Source: Gemmatimonadota bacterium
Lineage (GTDB): Bacteria > Gemmatimonadota > Gemmatimonadetes > Gemmatimonadales > Gemmatimonadaceae
DNA: 64,000 nt
NCBI GenBank assembly: GCA_021324775.1
Contig: JAJPIM010000011.1
Location: 1-64,000 of the forward strand
Direction of reading: 5' to 3'
Of the stretch, positions 7,763 through 15,855 are shown piece after piece. The translations under genes were made by a program, and so were the position numbers. A model generated the notes under the pieces. That model was given only the letters and a program-made list of their open reading frames with translations. It did not search any database and was not told where the DNA came from. The stretch's first letter is position 1, and each line of letters opens with the position of its first letter.

Positions 7763-8650
7763 TCAGGTTCTCCTCTCTCCGTTCTCCCTTCTCGGCTCTG
7801 CGCTGTGGCTTGCGAGCCCCGCCACCGGACCCGAATGATCGCCCGCCACCGGCTGCACGGCCTGCCCCGCACCAGGCAGCATCGCCACCACGCTCACTCG
7901 CTCGAGTTTCTGCGCGGAGCCGCGTTCGCCGTTCGTCACCAGGAAATGCAGCTCGACGGCCCGTATCGACTGCGCGTCGATCCCCGCCTCCGTCGTGTCC
8001 GCGAAGGTGATCGGCAGCCGCTCCGATGGCACTTCTGCGAGACTGTCGCCGCTCGGGTCCTGTGCCGCACACTTGTACACGAAGAACGGCAATGTGTCGG
8101 GCAGCACGTTGCGTACGAGGACCTCCGGCGCCGCGGCGTTCACTTCCCGCCACAGCGCGAACGCGCCCGGCACGCGGGTGTTCGCCGAGTCCGGCGCGAA
8201 GAAGAATGTCACGGTCTTCGCGAACGCGATCTCCCACGTGCCATCATCTTTCACCGGGCCCCGTGATGTGCCAAGCGACACGAGAAGGTCCGGCCGCACC
8301 GTCGATCCGAACCCGGTATTGAACGAGAACGCCCGGGCATCCGCGTAGATCACCGACGGCTGCTGGGACTCGACATCCAGCTCCGCCAACGCCCCACGGG
8401 GGCCTGGTGCGCGCTCGGCACTTACCGCGTCGCCGGCGGCCGGACCGCGCATGTGCGCAGCAGCCGGCACCACCAACGCCGCCAACAGGACCGCGACCAA
8501 CGTGTAGCGTTGCAGCGCGCGGCGCTGCCGCGACGGATCCTGCGTGCGAACAGGCTGGCACGCGCCCTTCGAGAACTGGGTTATATCGCCTGCCGCACCA
8601 GCTTCACTGGTGCCCGGCCTCGCAGCCCGCCGGAGACGCTGTATGTGCAC
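7763..8650 (-). CDS. Secreted pilin-like protein, unknown
   Basis: Open frame of 295 codons; the true start is uncertain and probably lies nearer 8510. A hydrophobic segment RYTLVAVLLAALVVPAAAH near residue 48 looks like a signal peptide or a degenerate type IV prepilin helix (it resembles TLVELLVALV but lacks Glu5). The body contains GAFALWREVNAAAPEVLVRN and IRAVELHFLVTNG. These resemble the globular part of minor pilins of the PilW type, as far as I can judge by eye. The last residues (EPRRENGERRT) are encoded by a pyrimidine-rich intergenic-type repeat, so the stop may have shifted. No pilus genes are adjacent. Confidence is moderate that it is a gene and low for the pilin assignment. Confidence 0.5.
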   Translation of the reverse strand: MHIQRLRRAARPGTSEAGAAGDITQFSKGACQPVRTQDPSRQRRALQRYTLVAVLLAALVVPAAAHMRGPAAGDAVSAERAPGPRGALAELDVESQQPSVIYADARAFSFNTGFGSTVRPDLLVSLGTSRGPVKDDGTWEIAFAKTVTFFFAPDSANTRVPGAFALWREVNAAAPEVLVRNVLPDTLPFFVYKCAAQDPSGDSLAEVPSERLPITFADTTEAGIDAQSIRAVELHFLVTNGERGSAQKLERVSVVAMLPGAGQAVQPVAGDHSGPVAGLASHSAEPRRENGERRT

Positions 8651-8845
8651 GCCAGGCGGAAAAGCGAGACCCAGGCCAGCGGCGCCAAACAGTTAACCTC
8701 ATATTTTACAGCGTGTTACGGCGCCACACCTCCGTACATAACAGTGACGGTGACGCGGGATTTCGACAGCGAATTGCGGGCGGCGTGCTACAGGCCGGGC
8801 GGCCCCGGACCGCAAGGCCCGGCCGAGACGCAGCGCCCGCAGGTA
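8651..8845. other. Intergenic gap with no gene seen
   Basis: About 195 bases between the alpha/beta-hydrolase-like gene and the pilin-like gene, both on the minus strand. It includes a locally AT-rich patch around 8690-8712. I see no convincing promoter or terminator in it. Confidence 0.4.
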
Positions 8846-9973
8846 CTATTTGCCCACGTCGTATACCTCGCGTATGGCACTGACTACGGCGTCGGGCTGA
8901 TCGAACTCGACGTACTCGGAGCTCTGCGGGGTGAATATCTGCTTGGCATTCGAGGAGAGCTCTAGCCAACGCGCCTGCGCCAGCGCGATTTGATGCTCGT
9001 ATTCGAGATGCTTCGGATCTTGCGCATCCGGCGCGGGTAGGTGGCCGACGCCGTGGTTGCCCGTGGTCAGCACGCGGACGGGACGGGAGCCCAGCGAGCG
9101 GCGGTGCTGCTGGAGCCAGGCCTCGTCCCACGGCATTTGCTCCATCTCGGAAATGAATGTGTCGTACATCGCGACCTTGGTCTTCGCGACCTGCAACAGC
9201 GAGGCATTCAATGCAGGCGACCACTCGGCCTCGGGTAGCCCGCGAAAGAATTGCTGAACGCAGGTACGATGCGGCTGGCCGGGGCGCGGGGGCAGCAGCG
9301 GCAGCGGTTTTCCGGCGGCGATCGAATCGCGGCATTCGCGCACCCTGAGGAGGAACCTGGCATTCCCGCGATGATCGTCATCCTGCATGGCCTTCGGTTC
9401 GACGTCGCTGGCGTCGGCTTCGACCAGCACCAGCCCCGTGATCTCCGGCACGTAGAGATCGGCAAATGTGCGCACCGGGTCGCCCCCGAACGCGTTGCCC
9501 ACCAGAACATACGGCCCCGTAATGCCGGCGTTATGAAGCGCGCTGTGAAGTTCGTCGGCGATACGCACGCTCGTGCGCGGCATTGGACCGGCGCCACTGA
9601 AGCCCGCGCCCGCGCGGTCATAGCTGCAGGCACGCGTCCACTTCGCGACCTGCGGCTGCACGACCGCCCAGGCCGGGGCCCAATCCTCCCAGCCAGAATC
9701 GAAGATCACTGTGGGCGAGCCGCTTCCCATGCAGTAGAAGTTCAGTCGCGCCCCGTCTGCCGCCGCCACGATCTGTCCAGGACGAGTGTAGATGTCGTCG
9801 CCGGGTGCTCCCGTCACCCGCATCCCAATGAGCAGGCATGGAAGCAGGCATCCGGCGAGCGCAGACACGAACGGTTTGATCGGACCGGTCCGGACGGAAT
9901 CCACGGGTTGCGTCGCCCAGCATCGACGGAGACCGGCGACGCCAAGCAAGCGTCGCGGCAGCCACGCGCGCAT
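8846..9973 (-). CDS. Alpha/beta-hydrolase-fold protein lacking catalytic Ser and His
   Basis: A 375-residue exported protein with the full alpha/beta-hydrolase core. The start ATG at 9973 is supported by AGGAG eight bases upstream. A hydrophobic segment (ALAGCLLPCLLIGM) near residues 40-53 can serve as a signal or anchor. The strand VIFDSGWEDW and the block CSYDRAGAGFS are typical of the fold. At the nucleophile elbow, where relatives have G-H-S-x-G-G, this protein reads VGNAFGG: the Ser position is Ala161. At the C-terminal catalytic-His position, where relatives read S-G-H-Y, it reads SSEY with Glu353. Both changes are clear in the DNA. It is therefore probably a non-catalytic or repurposed member. 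A promoter with a BlaI-like operator lies upstream. Confidence 0.85.
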   Translation of the reverse strand: MRAWLPRRLLGVAGLRRCWATQPVDSVRTGPIKPFVSALAGCLLPCLLIGMRVTGAPGDDIYTRPGQIVAAADGARLNFYCMGSGSPTVIFDSGWEDWAPAWAVVQPQVAKWTRACSYDRAGAGFSGAGPMPRTSVRIADELHSALHNAGITGPYVLVGNAFGGDPVRTFADLYVPEITGLVLVEADASDVEPKAMQDDDHRGNARFLLRVRECRDSIAAGKPLPLLPPRPGQPHRTCVQQFFRGLPEAEWSPALNASLLQVAKTKVAMYDTFISEMEQMPWDEAWLQQHRRSLGSRPVRVLTTGNHGVGHLPAPDAQDPKHLEYEHQIALAQARWLELSSNAKQIFTPQSSEYVEFDQPDAVVSAIREVYDVGK

Positions 9974-10049
9974 TCGGGTCACTCCTGACGGTTGAGAGTG
10001 CGATCGGAAAACGCTGCCCTGGGAGACTCCACAGGTCCGGCATCGCGAA

Positions 10050-10077
10050 CGATTACATCTGTAGACGAACCTGTCAA
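10050..10077 (-). promoter_or_regulatory. Promoter with BlaI/MecI-like palindrome
   Basis: On the minus strand TTGACA (10077-10072) and TAATCG (10055-10050) are 16 bases apart, about 80 bases upstream of the hydrolase-like gene. A perfect palindrome TACATCTGTA at 10054-10063 overlaps the -10 box. BlaI/MecI-type repressors bind TACA-N2-TGTA dyads, so repression by such a regulator is plausible. No blaI gene is in the window. Confidence 0.45.
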
Positions 10078-10112
10078 GTCCAGCGGACGGAGAGCTGTCC
10101 GCCCTCCGGCGA

Positions 10113-10886
10113 TCAGAATCGCACCATCACGCCAGTCGACAGGACCGGATAGACCTTGAGTTTGTTGGCGCTGGTTTGCGTGGACGCTTGCTGCGCGGCG
10201 AGGTCGGTCGCGAGCTGGGGGTCCGTCGCGGCGCCTGTCGCGGTGAGCGATACGCGGGGCTTCGAGAGGATCGCGCCAATGTCGAACGACCCGGATACCC
10301 GCGACTTGAAGGCTGGCGTTCCGATCCCGAGCCCGGCGTATCCTCCGCTCGTTGGATACTTGATGGCGGCGCTCAGGACGCCGACCTGCGACTGCGTGTA
10401 CTTGTCGTGATTGATCGTGATCGTCCCGCTCGAATCGGGGACGCCCGTCCCCGTGAATTGGGTCTGGTTGAGGACGACGCCACCCGTCACATGCAGGGGG
10501 CCACGTGCAAACGGGTACAGATCGAGTAGCAGCGGGGCGCTCTGCAGTCGCAGCGTGGCATTGTATTCGACGTCACGGACGCTGTGATTGAGGCCGAAGC
10601 TGAAATAATTGAAGCCCGCGCGGATCCCGAGACGGTCCAAGAGGAGCTTATTCAGTTCAGCGCCGAATCCGAGGGTGCCGGTGTGTACGCCGATGCCCAG
10701 GTCGAGGTGTCCGCTGCCGTCCGAGGCCGGCGTCGTTTGCGCTCCGCTCGTCGCGGACGTGACCGCGAGCATGAGGCACGTCCCGCTCAATACCGTGCGT
10801 ACAACGACTCGCCCGATGGGCCGCCGAATGTTCCAGGAGGCCGCTGATGTTGGGGACGAGCATCCGCTACGCGCCTGCATCGGCAT
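10113..10886 (-). CDS. Outer-membrane beta-barrel protein
   Basis: A 257-residue exported protein. GGAGGAG lies just upstream of two candidate starts, ATG 10886 (four bases away) and ATG 10880 (ten bases away). A hydrophobic signal (VLSGTCLMLAVTSATSGAQ) precedes alternating polar/hydrophobic strands such as LGIRAGFNYFSFGLNH and ATLRLQSAPLLLDLYPF, ending in VMVRF. A C-terminal Phe with an aromatic/hydrophobic pattern is characteristic of outer-membrane barrels. A helical Ala/Gln-rich insertion (ATDLAAQQASTQTSAN) sits near the C-terminus. Likely a small barrel or surface antigen of the OmpA-N/YadA-like class; no transport substrate can be named. Confidence 0.65.
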   Translation of the reverse strand: MPMQARSGCSSPTSAASWNIRRPIGRVVVRTVLSGTCLMLAVTSATSGAQTTPASDGSGHLDLGIGVHTGTLGFGAELNKLLLDRLGIRAGFNYFSFGLNHSVRDVEYNATLRLQSAPLLLDLYPFARGPLHVTGGVVLNQTQFTGTGVPDSSGTITINHDKYTQSQVGVLSAAIKYPTSGGYAGLGIGTPAFKSRVSGSFDIGAILSKPRVSLTATGAATDPQLATDLAAQQASTQTSANKLKVYPVLSTGVMVRF

Positions 10887-11108
10887 ATATCTCCTCCGCA
10901 ATTGAATGGGATCGGAGTACCGTGCGGCCAAACCAATCAGCGGTGGGGTCATCGACCCACCACTGGCGTTACCACCCCCGGGGTGCTGCAGCAGGTCGAT
11001 GCCCGCCGTGTCCACAGCCAGCTCAGGTGTGCGCGACCACGCTACGCGCGCCCGTCCTCCGTGTCAACACCTCACTGATTAGGGTAGTGGGCGAGGCAGT
11101 CCCTCCCG

Positions 11109-12116
11109 TCACACAGCCGTGGTCAGGATCAGCTTCCCGACGTGCGTCCCCGTCTCCAGCACCCGATGCGCATCCGGCGCCTTCTCGAGTGGAAATATCT
11201 GCGAGATGATCGGCCGCACGGTCCCGTCACGCAGCAACGGCCACACCAGCGCCTCCAGCTCGCGCGCGATCGCTCCTTTCTGCGCGACGGTCCGCGGCCG
11301 CAATGTCGACCCCGTGATCGTCAGCCGCTTCACCATCTGCGCCTGCAGATCCGCCTCCACCCGGCTCCCTTTCATGAACGCGATCTGCACGAGCCGCCCC
11401 TCCACGGCGAGTGCCGTGATGTTGCGCTGCACGTACGCCCCGCCAACCATATCGAGGACGACATCGACGCCGCGGCCCTCGGTCGCCGCAGTCACGGCCT
11501 GCACGAAATCCTCGGTGTTGTAGTCGATCGCCAGCTCGGCCCCGAGCTGGCGGCACGCCTCGCATCTGGCCGCCGATCCTGCGGTCGTGAACACCCGCGC
11601 GCCGAACGCGCGAGCGAGTTGAATCGCGGTCGTGCCGATGCCGCTGGCGCCGCCGTGAATCAGGACGGTCTCCCCCGCACGCAGCCGCACGCGCTCGAAC
11701 AGATTCGTCCACACGGTGAAATACGTCTCCGGGATGCCCGCCGCCTCCACGAACGTGAGCGACCCCGGTATCGGCAAACACTGCACGGCAGGCGCGACGC
11801 TGTATTCGGCATACCCGCCCCCCGCCAGCAGCGCGCACACGCGGTCGCCGATATGCCAGCGGCCCACCCGCGCACCGGCCGCCACCACAGTGCCCGCGAC
11901 TTCGAGGCCGAGGATGGGCGATGCGCCTGGCGGTGGCGCATACCGCCCTTGCCGCTGCAGGAGATCCGGCCGGTTCACTCCGGCGGCCGCCACCCGGACC
12001 AGGACCTCGTCGGGCCCGGGCCGCGGCACCGCCATCGTATCAATGTGCAACGTCTCGGGACCACCGGGTCCCCGCATCGCGACATACCGCATCGCCGCAG
12101 GCGCTACATCAGCCAC
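11109..12116 (-). CDS. NAD(P)H-dependent quinone oxidoreductase, MDR superfamily
   Basis: A 335-residue cytoplasmic medium-chain dehydrogenase/reductase of the zinc-free quinone oxidoreductase type (PIG3/QorA-like), reducing quinones or other enones with NADPH. The GTG start at 12116 is supported by GGAGGAG five bases upstream. The N-terminal GroES-like domain contains GVNRPDLLQRQGRY and LGLEVAGTVV. The nucleotide-binding domain has GGASGIGTTAIQLA followed by the paired strand FGARVFTTAGS. The cysteine ligands of the structural and catalytic zinc sites are absent. The strand order and length fit the family well. It stands alone between a barrel protein and a divergent secreted protein. Confidence 0.88.
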   Translation of the reverse strand: MADVAPAAMRYVAMRGPGGPETLHIDTMAVPRPGPDEVLVRVAAAGVNRPDLLQRQGRYAPPPGASPILGLEVAGTVVAAGARVGRWHIGDRVCALLAGGGYAEYSVAPAVQCLPIPGSLTFVEAAGIPETYFTVWTNLFERVRLRAGETVLIHGGASGIGTTAIQLARAFGARVFTTAGSAARCEACRQLGAELAIDYNTEDFVQAVTAATEGRGVDVVLDMVGGAYVQRNITALAVEGRLVQIAFMKGSRVEADLQAQMVKRLTITGSTLRPRTVAQKGAIARELEALVWPLLRDGTVRPIISQIFPLEKAPDAHRVLETGTHVGKLILTTAV

Positions 12117-12251
12117 GCTTGCTCCTCCGTCAGGGATGACGTCATTTCAGGGCTGCACCCATACGAGGTCACATCCGGCCAGGGGTGACATCCGAATCGA
12201 TAACTAACAGATTTCACCCGCATCCCGTGCCCCATCCCTCAAGGAGTACCC

Positions 12252-12737
12252 ATGCAGGCTAGATGTCTTGATCTACTTGTCGTCGTCACGACGCTTGCCC
12301 TCTTTGGGACCTGTCATCATGCGACAGAGATCGACGCGTCGCCAACCGTGCCGCTGCACTCGCGCTGGAACGCCACGATCGAGAGTCCGCAATCTCTGGC
12401 AGGCGCGATCCAGATCCATGGCTCCGCCTGGATCGGCCCGGTCTCGGCGACCGACAGCAGCCGGACGTCCGCGGAGATCTCCATCAGCAATGCGGCCGCC
12501 GGTGGCCTACATCCCTGGGCAATCCGCCAGGGCCAATGCGGCACCGACCAGGGCCCATTCGGCTCGCCGGGCGACTACCCGCCGCTCAAGGTTCAGGGCG
12601 ATGGTACGGCCCGGTCTCACGCAACCTTGCAAGTCGCCACACCGTCGGAGGGCCAATACTACATATACGTCCTCGCCGCCCCCAACAACACGGGCACGGT
12701 GATCGCCTGCGGCAACCTGGCGACGCCCCAGAAATAG
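12252..12737 (+). CDS. Small exported protein, unknown
   Basis: A 161-residue protein not recognised as a family. AAGGAG sits five bases before the ATG. The N-terminus (LDLLVVVTTLALFGTCHH) is a signal peptide with a Cys that could act as a lipobox, though the -3 residue is not ideal. The rest is rich in Ser, Thr, Gly and Ala with short beta-strand-like segments (AGAIQIHGSAWIG, YYIYVLAAPNNTG), suggesting a small periplasmic or surface beta-sandwich. It ends in front of a strong shared terminator and is convergent with the sigma factor gene. Confidence 0.7.
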   Translation: MQARCLDLLVVVTTLALFGTCHHATEIDASPTVPLHSRWNATIESPQSLAGAIQIHGSAWIGPVSATDSSRTSAEISISNAAAGGLHPWAIRQGQCGTDQGPFGSPGDYPPLKVQGDGTARSHATLQVATPSEGQYYIYVLAAPNNTGTVIACGNLATPQK

Positions 12738-12787
12738 CGAGGGACGAGAGGGGAGAAGTACAGAAAGGAGAAAGGAGAAAGGAGAAA

Positions 12788-12818
12788 GGAGACGGCACCG
12801 GCGCCGTCTCCTTTTTTT
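12788..12818. terminator. Strong intrinsic terminator between convergent genes
   Basis: Stem GGAGACGGC (12788-12796) pairs perfectly with GCCGTCTCC (12803-12811) around a six-base loop and is followed by seven T (12812-12818). The stem sits at the centre of a longer imperfect inverted repeat: a purine tract of GGAGAAA units (about 12764-12787) faces a pyrimidine tract (12819-12857). It terminates the secreted-protein gene and may also serve the sigma gene on the other strand. Confidence 0.85.
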
Positions 12819-12857
12819 GCTTTCTCTCCTCTCTCCTTTCTGTCCTTCTCCTTTCTG

Positions 12858-13805
12858 CTACGCCGCCCAATCGCGTAAGACGGACGCCGCCCCACCGTCG
12901 CGAAGCGCCGCCAACGCACGGTCGCGCAGTTGCCGCACACGCTCGCGCGTGACACCAAGCATCCGGCCGATCTCGTCGAGCGTCTTGGGCTCGCCGGAAT
13001 CCAGTCCGTAGTAGAGCACGATCACCCGGCGATCGCGGGGCGGCAGCGGAGCGAGCGCCCGGCGCACTGCCTCGCGCCGCGACTCCTCCTCCAGCATCCC
13101 CGGCAAGCGGTCGTCACCGTCGTCGTCCGCCCGCACCACACTCGCCAGCGTCCGCGCCCGGCCGTCGCCCCCGCCCGACCCGTCGAGCGGGTCATCGAAC
13201 GAACGCTCCGGCTGCACCAATCCCAGCAGGCTCTCGACGATGTCCACCGAGAGACTACAGGTCGTGCCGATCTCCGCGTTCGTCGGCTCGCGATGCAGCG
13301 CGGACCGCAGCACCGCCTGCGCCTTCACTACCTTGGACAAGTCGCCTGCCCGGCCAAGCGGCAGCCGGACCGACCGCCCCTTGGTCGTGATCGACGCGTG
13401 CAGCGCCTGCCGGATCCACCACACCGCGTAGCTGATGAAGTTGACCCCGACGTCGGGATCGTACTTGTCCGCAGCACGGCACAGCCCGGCATTCGCCTCG
13501 CCCACCAGATCCTCGAGCGGAAGCCCGCGGTGCTGGTACTTTTTGGCGATCGAGAACGCAAACCGCAGGTTCGCATTGATCAACGACTTGCGCGCCTCCG
13601 CCCGGTCCGCCGCAGAGCGGCGGGTGTCGCGGACGATCCGCGCAAGGTCCTTCTGGGCAGCCGCGGACAGCACAGGCATGCGGCCCAGCTCGCCGATGTA
13701 GAGGTCGAGAAGCTCCTGCCCCTCGACTCCCCCGATCGGTGTCTGCCCGCCCGGCTGCGTCCGGCGCCGCTTTGTCGTCGTGCCCGCCATGTCATCCGCC
13801 TTCAT
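12858..13805 (-). CDS. RNA polymerase sigma-70 family factor, RpoD/SigA-like
   Basis: A 315-residue sigma factor of the group 1/2 type. After a short basic N-terminus, region 1.2-like DLYIGELGRMPVLS is followed by region 2 with LINANLRFAFSIAKKYQHRG, EDLVGEANAGL, then YAVWWIRQALHASI for -10 recognition. Region 3 is present, and region 4 ends with LDEIGRMLGVTRERVRQL, the -35 helix-turn-helix. There is no long region 1.1, and the protein is short for the main vegetative factor, so this is probably an alternative group 2 factor. Starts at 13805 and 13790 are both possible. An acidic, Gly/Asp-rich linker lies between regions 3 and 4. Confidence 0.9.
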   Translation of the reverse strand: MKADDMAGTTTKRRRTQPGGQTPIGGVEGQELLDLYIGELGRMPVLSAAAQKDLARIVRDTRRSAADRAEARKSLINANLRFAFSIAKKYQHRGLPLEDLVGEANAGLCRAADKYDPDVGVNFISYAVWWIRQALHASITTKGRSVRLPLGRAGDLSKVVKAQAVLRSALHREPTNAEIGTTCSLSVDIVESLLGLVQPERSFDDPLDGSGGGDGRARTLASVVRADDDGDDRLPGMLEEESRREAVRRALAPLPPRDRRVIVLYYGLDSGEPKTLDEIGRMLGVTRERVRQLRDRALAALRDGGAASVLRDWAA

Positions 13806-13849
13806 TATTGTTCACCCCTGCTTGATCGTCCCCATAGAACCACACGAAC

Positions 13850-13881
13850 AAAAACGGGCGACCGCGCCCTCGGCCGCCCGT
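13850..13881 (-). terminator. Intrinsic terminator for the IscA-like gene
   Basis: On the minus strand ACGGGCG pairs with CGCCCGT, extended by CCG/CGG after one mismatch, and is followed by a run of five T. It begins 27 bases after the stop of the IscA-like gene and would stop transcription before the sigma gene. Confidence 0.7.
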
Positions 13882-13908
13882 AATGCTGCTCGGCAGCCCA
13901 TTCCGCTA

Positions 13909-14277
13909 CTACGCCACGAGTTTGGGGGCGCGAGCGCTCGACCGGGGCGGCGTGAGGGTAAACATATGATTCTCACCCGCCGGCACGTAGTCGATCGTGC
14001 CACCATCGACATCCTGCGCGGAGAACGGATCAACGTACACCCGCGCTCCATGCCGCTCTACCACATAATCCGTCTCTGCCGGCTGCGCTTCCACCGCAAA
14101 CCGGTACTCCGTCCCCTTTCGGAGGTGACGCGCGGCAATCCGCAGGCCACCCCCCTCCGCACCTAAGCCAGCCGCTGCAACGGTCTTCTGGATCGCCGCA
14201 CAGCTCCGGGGCGTCAAGGTTAGCGACAACGCAAGCCGCTGCATGATGGGCATAGCTGATTCATCTCTACCAGGCAT
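13909..14277 (-). CDS. IscA/HesB-fold protein without cluster cysteines
   Basis: A 122-residue protein whose layout matches A-type Fe-S carriers: LSLTLTPRSCAAIQKTV at the start, GGGLRIAARHLRKGTEYRF where the family has GGCSGxxY, then RHGARVYVDPFS and GGTIDYVPAG, and FTLTPP near the end. All three conserved cluster-binding Cys (in GGxCSG and the C-terminal CGCG) are absent; the only Cys is at a non-conserved place. It therefore cannot carry a cluster in the usual way and may have a structural or regulatory role. ATG 14277 is chosen; 14253 is also possible. A terminator follows. Confidence 0.65.
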   Translation of the reverse strand: MPGRDESAMPIMQRLALSLTLTPRSCAAIQKTVAAAGLGAEGGGLRIAARHLRKGTEYRFAVEAQPAETDYVVERHGARVYVDPFSAQDVDGGTIDYVPAGENHMFTLTPPRSSARAPKLVA

Positions 14278-14420
14278 ACGCCCTAAATAGTCCGGCCAGC
14301 CGCCAGAAGTTCCCGCCAATTCCCCCCGGCGGAGCACCCACTACCCGTCACCCCTGCCCCGGGGACAACAGGGCCGGACCAAGGGCATTCCCCCCAGTCC
14401 AGCCCCAAGCGCCACCCCAA

Positions 14421-14469
14421 TTCCCCAGCCCCTAATCCCCAATCCCCAATCCCTAATCCCTAATCCCTA
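14421..14469. repeat. CCCCAATCCCTAATCC-type repeat
   Basis: Direct repeats of CCCCAATCC and CCCTAATCC lie just after the susD-like stop. The same family occurs at 28457-28523 and, in coding sequence, at 54751-54786. The wider gap 14278-14499 shows nothing else. Confidence 0.7.
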
Positions 14470-14499
14470 GCAGCCCTCCAGCGGCCCCAACTTTATAGA

Positions 14500-15855
14500 T
14501 CAAGGATCGTTCCAGTTCCGCTGGGGCCCCGGTCCAGGAATGTTCTTGTTGGCAGCCGTTTCCTCCTGCTGGTAAACGATACGCCTCGGGATCACCCCGC
14601 CGTTGAACGGGGTCAGCGCCGGGATGTTCGTCCGCCGCCAATCGCTCCAGACTTCGATGTTCTGGAACAAAGCCGTGTACTTCTCCACCATGATGTCGTG
14701 CAGGGTCGCCACGCCAAGCGTCGGCACCCCCTGCTCGGTCCGCTCGTTGTTCAACGCCGTGAGCGCCAGCACGGGATGCCCCGTCTGGAACTCGGCCTCC
14801 GCAACGATCAACTGGTTCTCGGCGTACGTCACGACCGGCTGCTGGAATCCCTGCTTGATCCGCACGATCGTGTCGAGTTGGGAGTAGTCGCCACCCGTCT
14901 GCCCTGGGTCCGCACCGACGAATTGGTTCGCGCCGTTCGGGTCGAAATACACGCTCAGCCGTGGGTCCGATGCGTTACTCAGGGTATCGATCATCGCGCT
15001 GCCGGCCACGATGAACTGCGTGTACACCGTCTCCATCTGATACCAGAGATTCGCCTGGTTGGCGGTCGCCAGATTCGCCGTGATGAAATCGCCGCCAGGC
15101 TGGATTCCGTTGGCCGCCGCGTTGATCGCGGAGTCGTACATCGCGGGCCCCAGCTTCTTCGCCAGGTGCATGAAGTACCGCGCACGGAGGGTGTTGGCGA
15201 GCGCGATCCACAGCGCCGGCGTGCCCCCATAAGAGGCGTCGTTGCCGAGGGCACCCGTGTTGGTCGGGCCCGACGCATTCATGTAATTGATCGCGGTCGT
15301 GAGTTTCGTCAGGATGCTGTCGTAGACCTGCTGCTGCGGGTCGAGTTTCGGCTGCGGAAACTGGCTGTTCGCCGCTTGGGAATACGGGATGTCGCCCCAC
15401 ACATCGGCGAGTGTGCCGACGAGCAGCGCCTCGAACACGTACGCCTGCCCGGTGTACAGCGAGTCGCCCCGCATGAGCGTGATCTGCTCGAGCTGGTGCA
15501 ATCCGAGCAAGCCGCCGCCGCTGTAGAAGTCGGACCACGGCCCATAGTAGTCGTCGGTGCCGATCGAGTACTCGCCCCAGTCGAGGAACGGGGTCTGTTG
15601 GCCGGCGCACTGCTGCATCCAGATGCAGACGGATTGCGCGATCACGTCGGTCATCCGCGCCGCCACGTTGATCTGAATGCCAAGGAACAGATTGTCGGCG
15701 CTGGCACTCGTGGGATTGCTCGGGTCGTTGCGGTCTTTGGTGGAGGTCAGAAACTCGTTGCACCCCACGCCGCTGGCAGTGACCATCGCCAGCGCGGCGG
15801 CCGCGATCCACCGGTCCCGAGTCAGCCTTCGCATCGTCTTCACGGGCCGCCTCAC
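14500..15855 (-). CDS. SusD/RagB-family outer-membrane lipoprotein
   Basis: A 451-residue surface lipoprotein that acts as the lid and substrate-binding partner of the SusC transporter encoded just upstream. Lipobox Cys32 is preceded by VTASGVG. The TPR-type SusD fold is recognisable from the early NEFLTSTKDRNDP segment, GTLADVWGDIPYSQA (a SusD hallmark), ARYFMHLAKKLG and the C-terminal EKYTALFQNIEVWSDWRRT. GTG 15855 overlaps the SusC stop (GTGA), giving translational coupling; ATG 15834 is the alternative start. The substrate (glycan, peptide or other polymer) is not apparent, since no hydrolase gene is attached to the pair. Confidence 0.92.
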   Translation of the reverse strand: MRRPVKTMRRLTRDRWIAAAALAMVTASGVGCNEFLTSTKDRNDPSNPTSASADNLFLGIQINVAARMTDVIAQSVCIWMQQCAGQQTPFLDWGEYSIGTDDYYGPWSDFYSGGGLLGLHQLEQITLMRGDSLYTGQAYVFEALLVGTLADVWGDIPYSQAANSQFPQPKLDPQQQVYDSILTKLTTAINYMNASGPTNTGALGNDASYGGTPALWIALANTLRARYFMHLAKKLGPAMYDSAINAAANGIQPGGDFITANLATANQANLWYQMETVYTQFIVAGSAMIDTLSNASDPRLSVYFDPNGANQFVGADPGQTGGDYSQLDTIVRIKQGFQQPVVTYAENQLIVAEAEFQTGHPVLALTALNNERTEQGVPTLGVATLHDIMVEKYTALFQNIEVWSDWRRTNIPALTPFNGGVIPRRIVYQQEETAANKNIPGPGPQRNWNDP

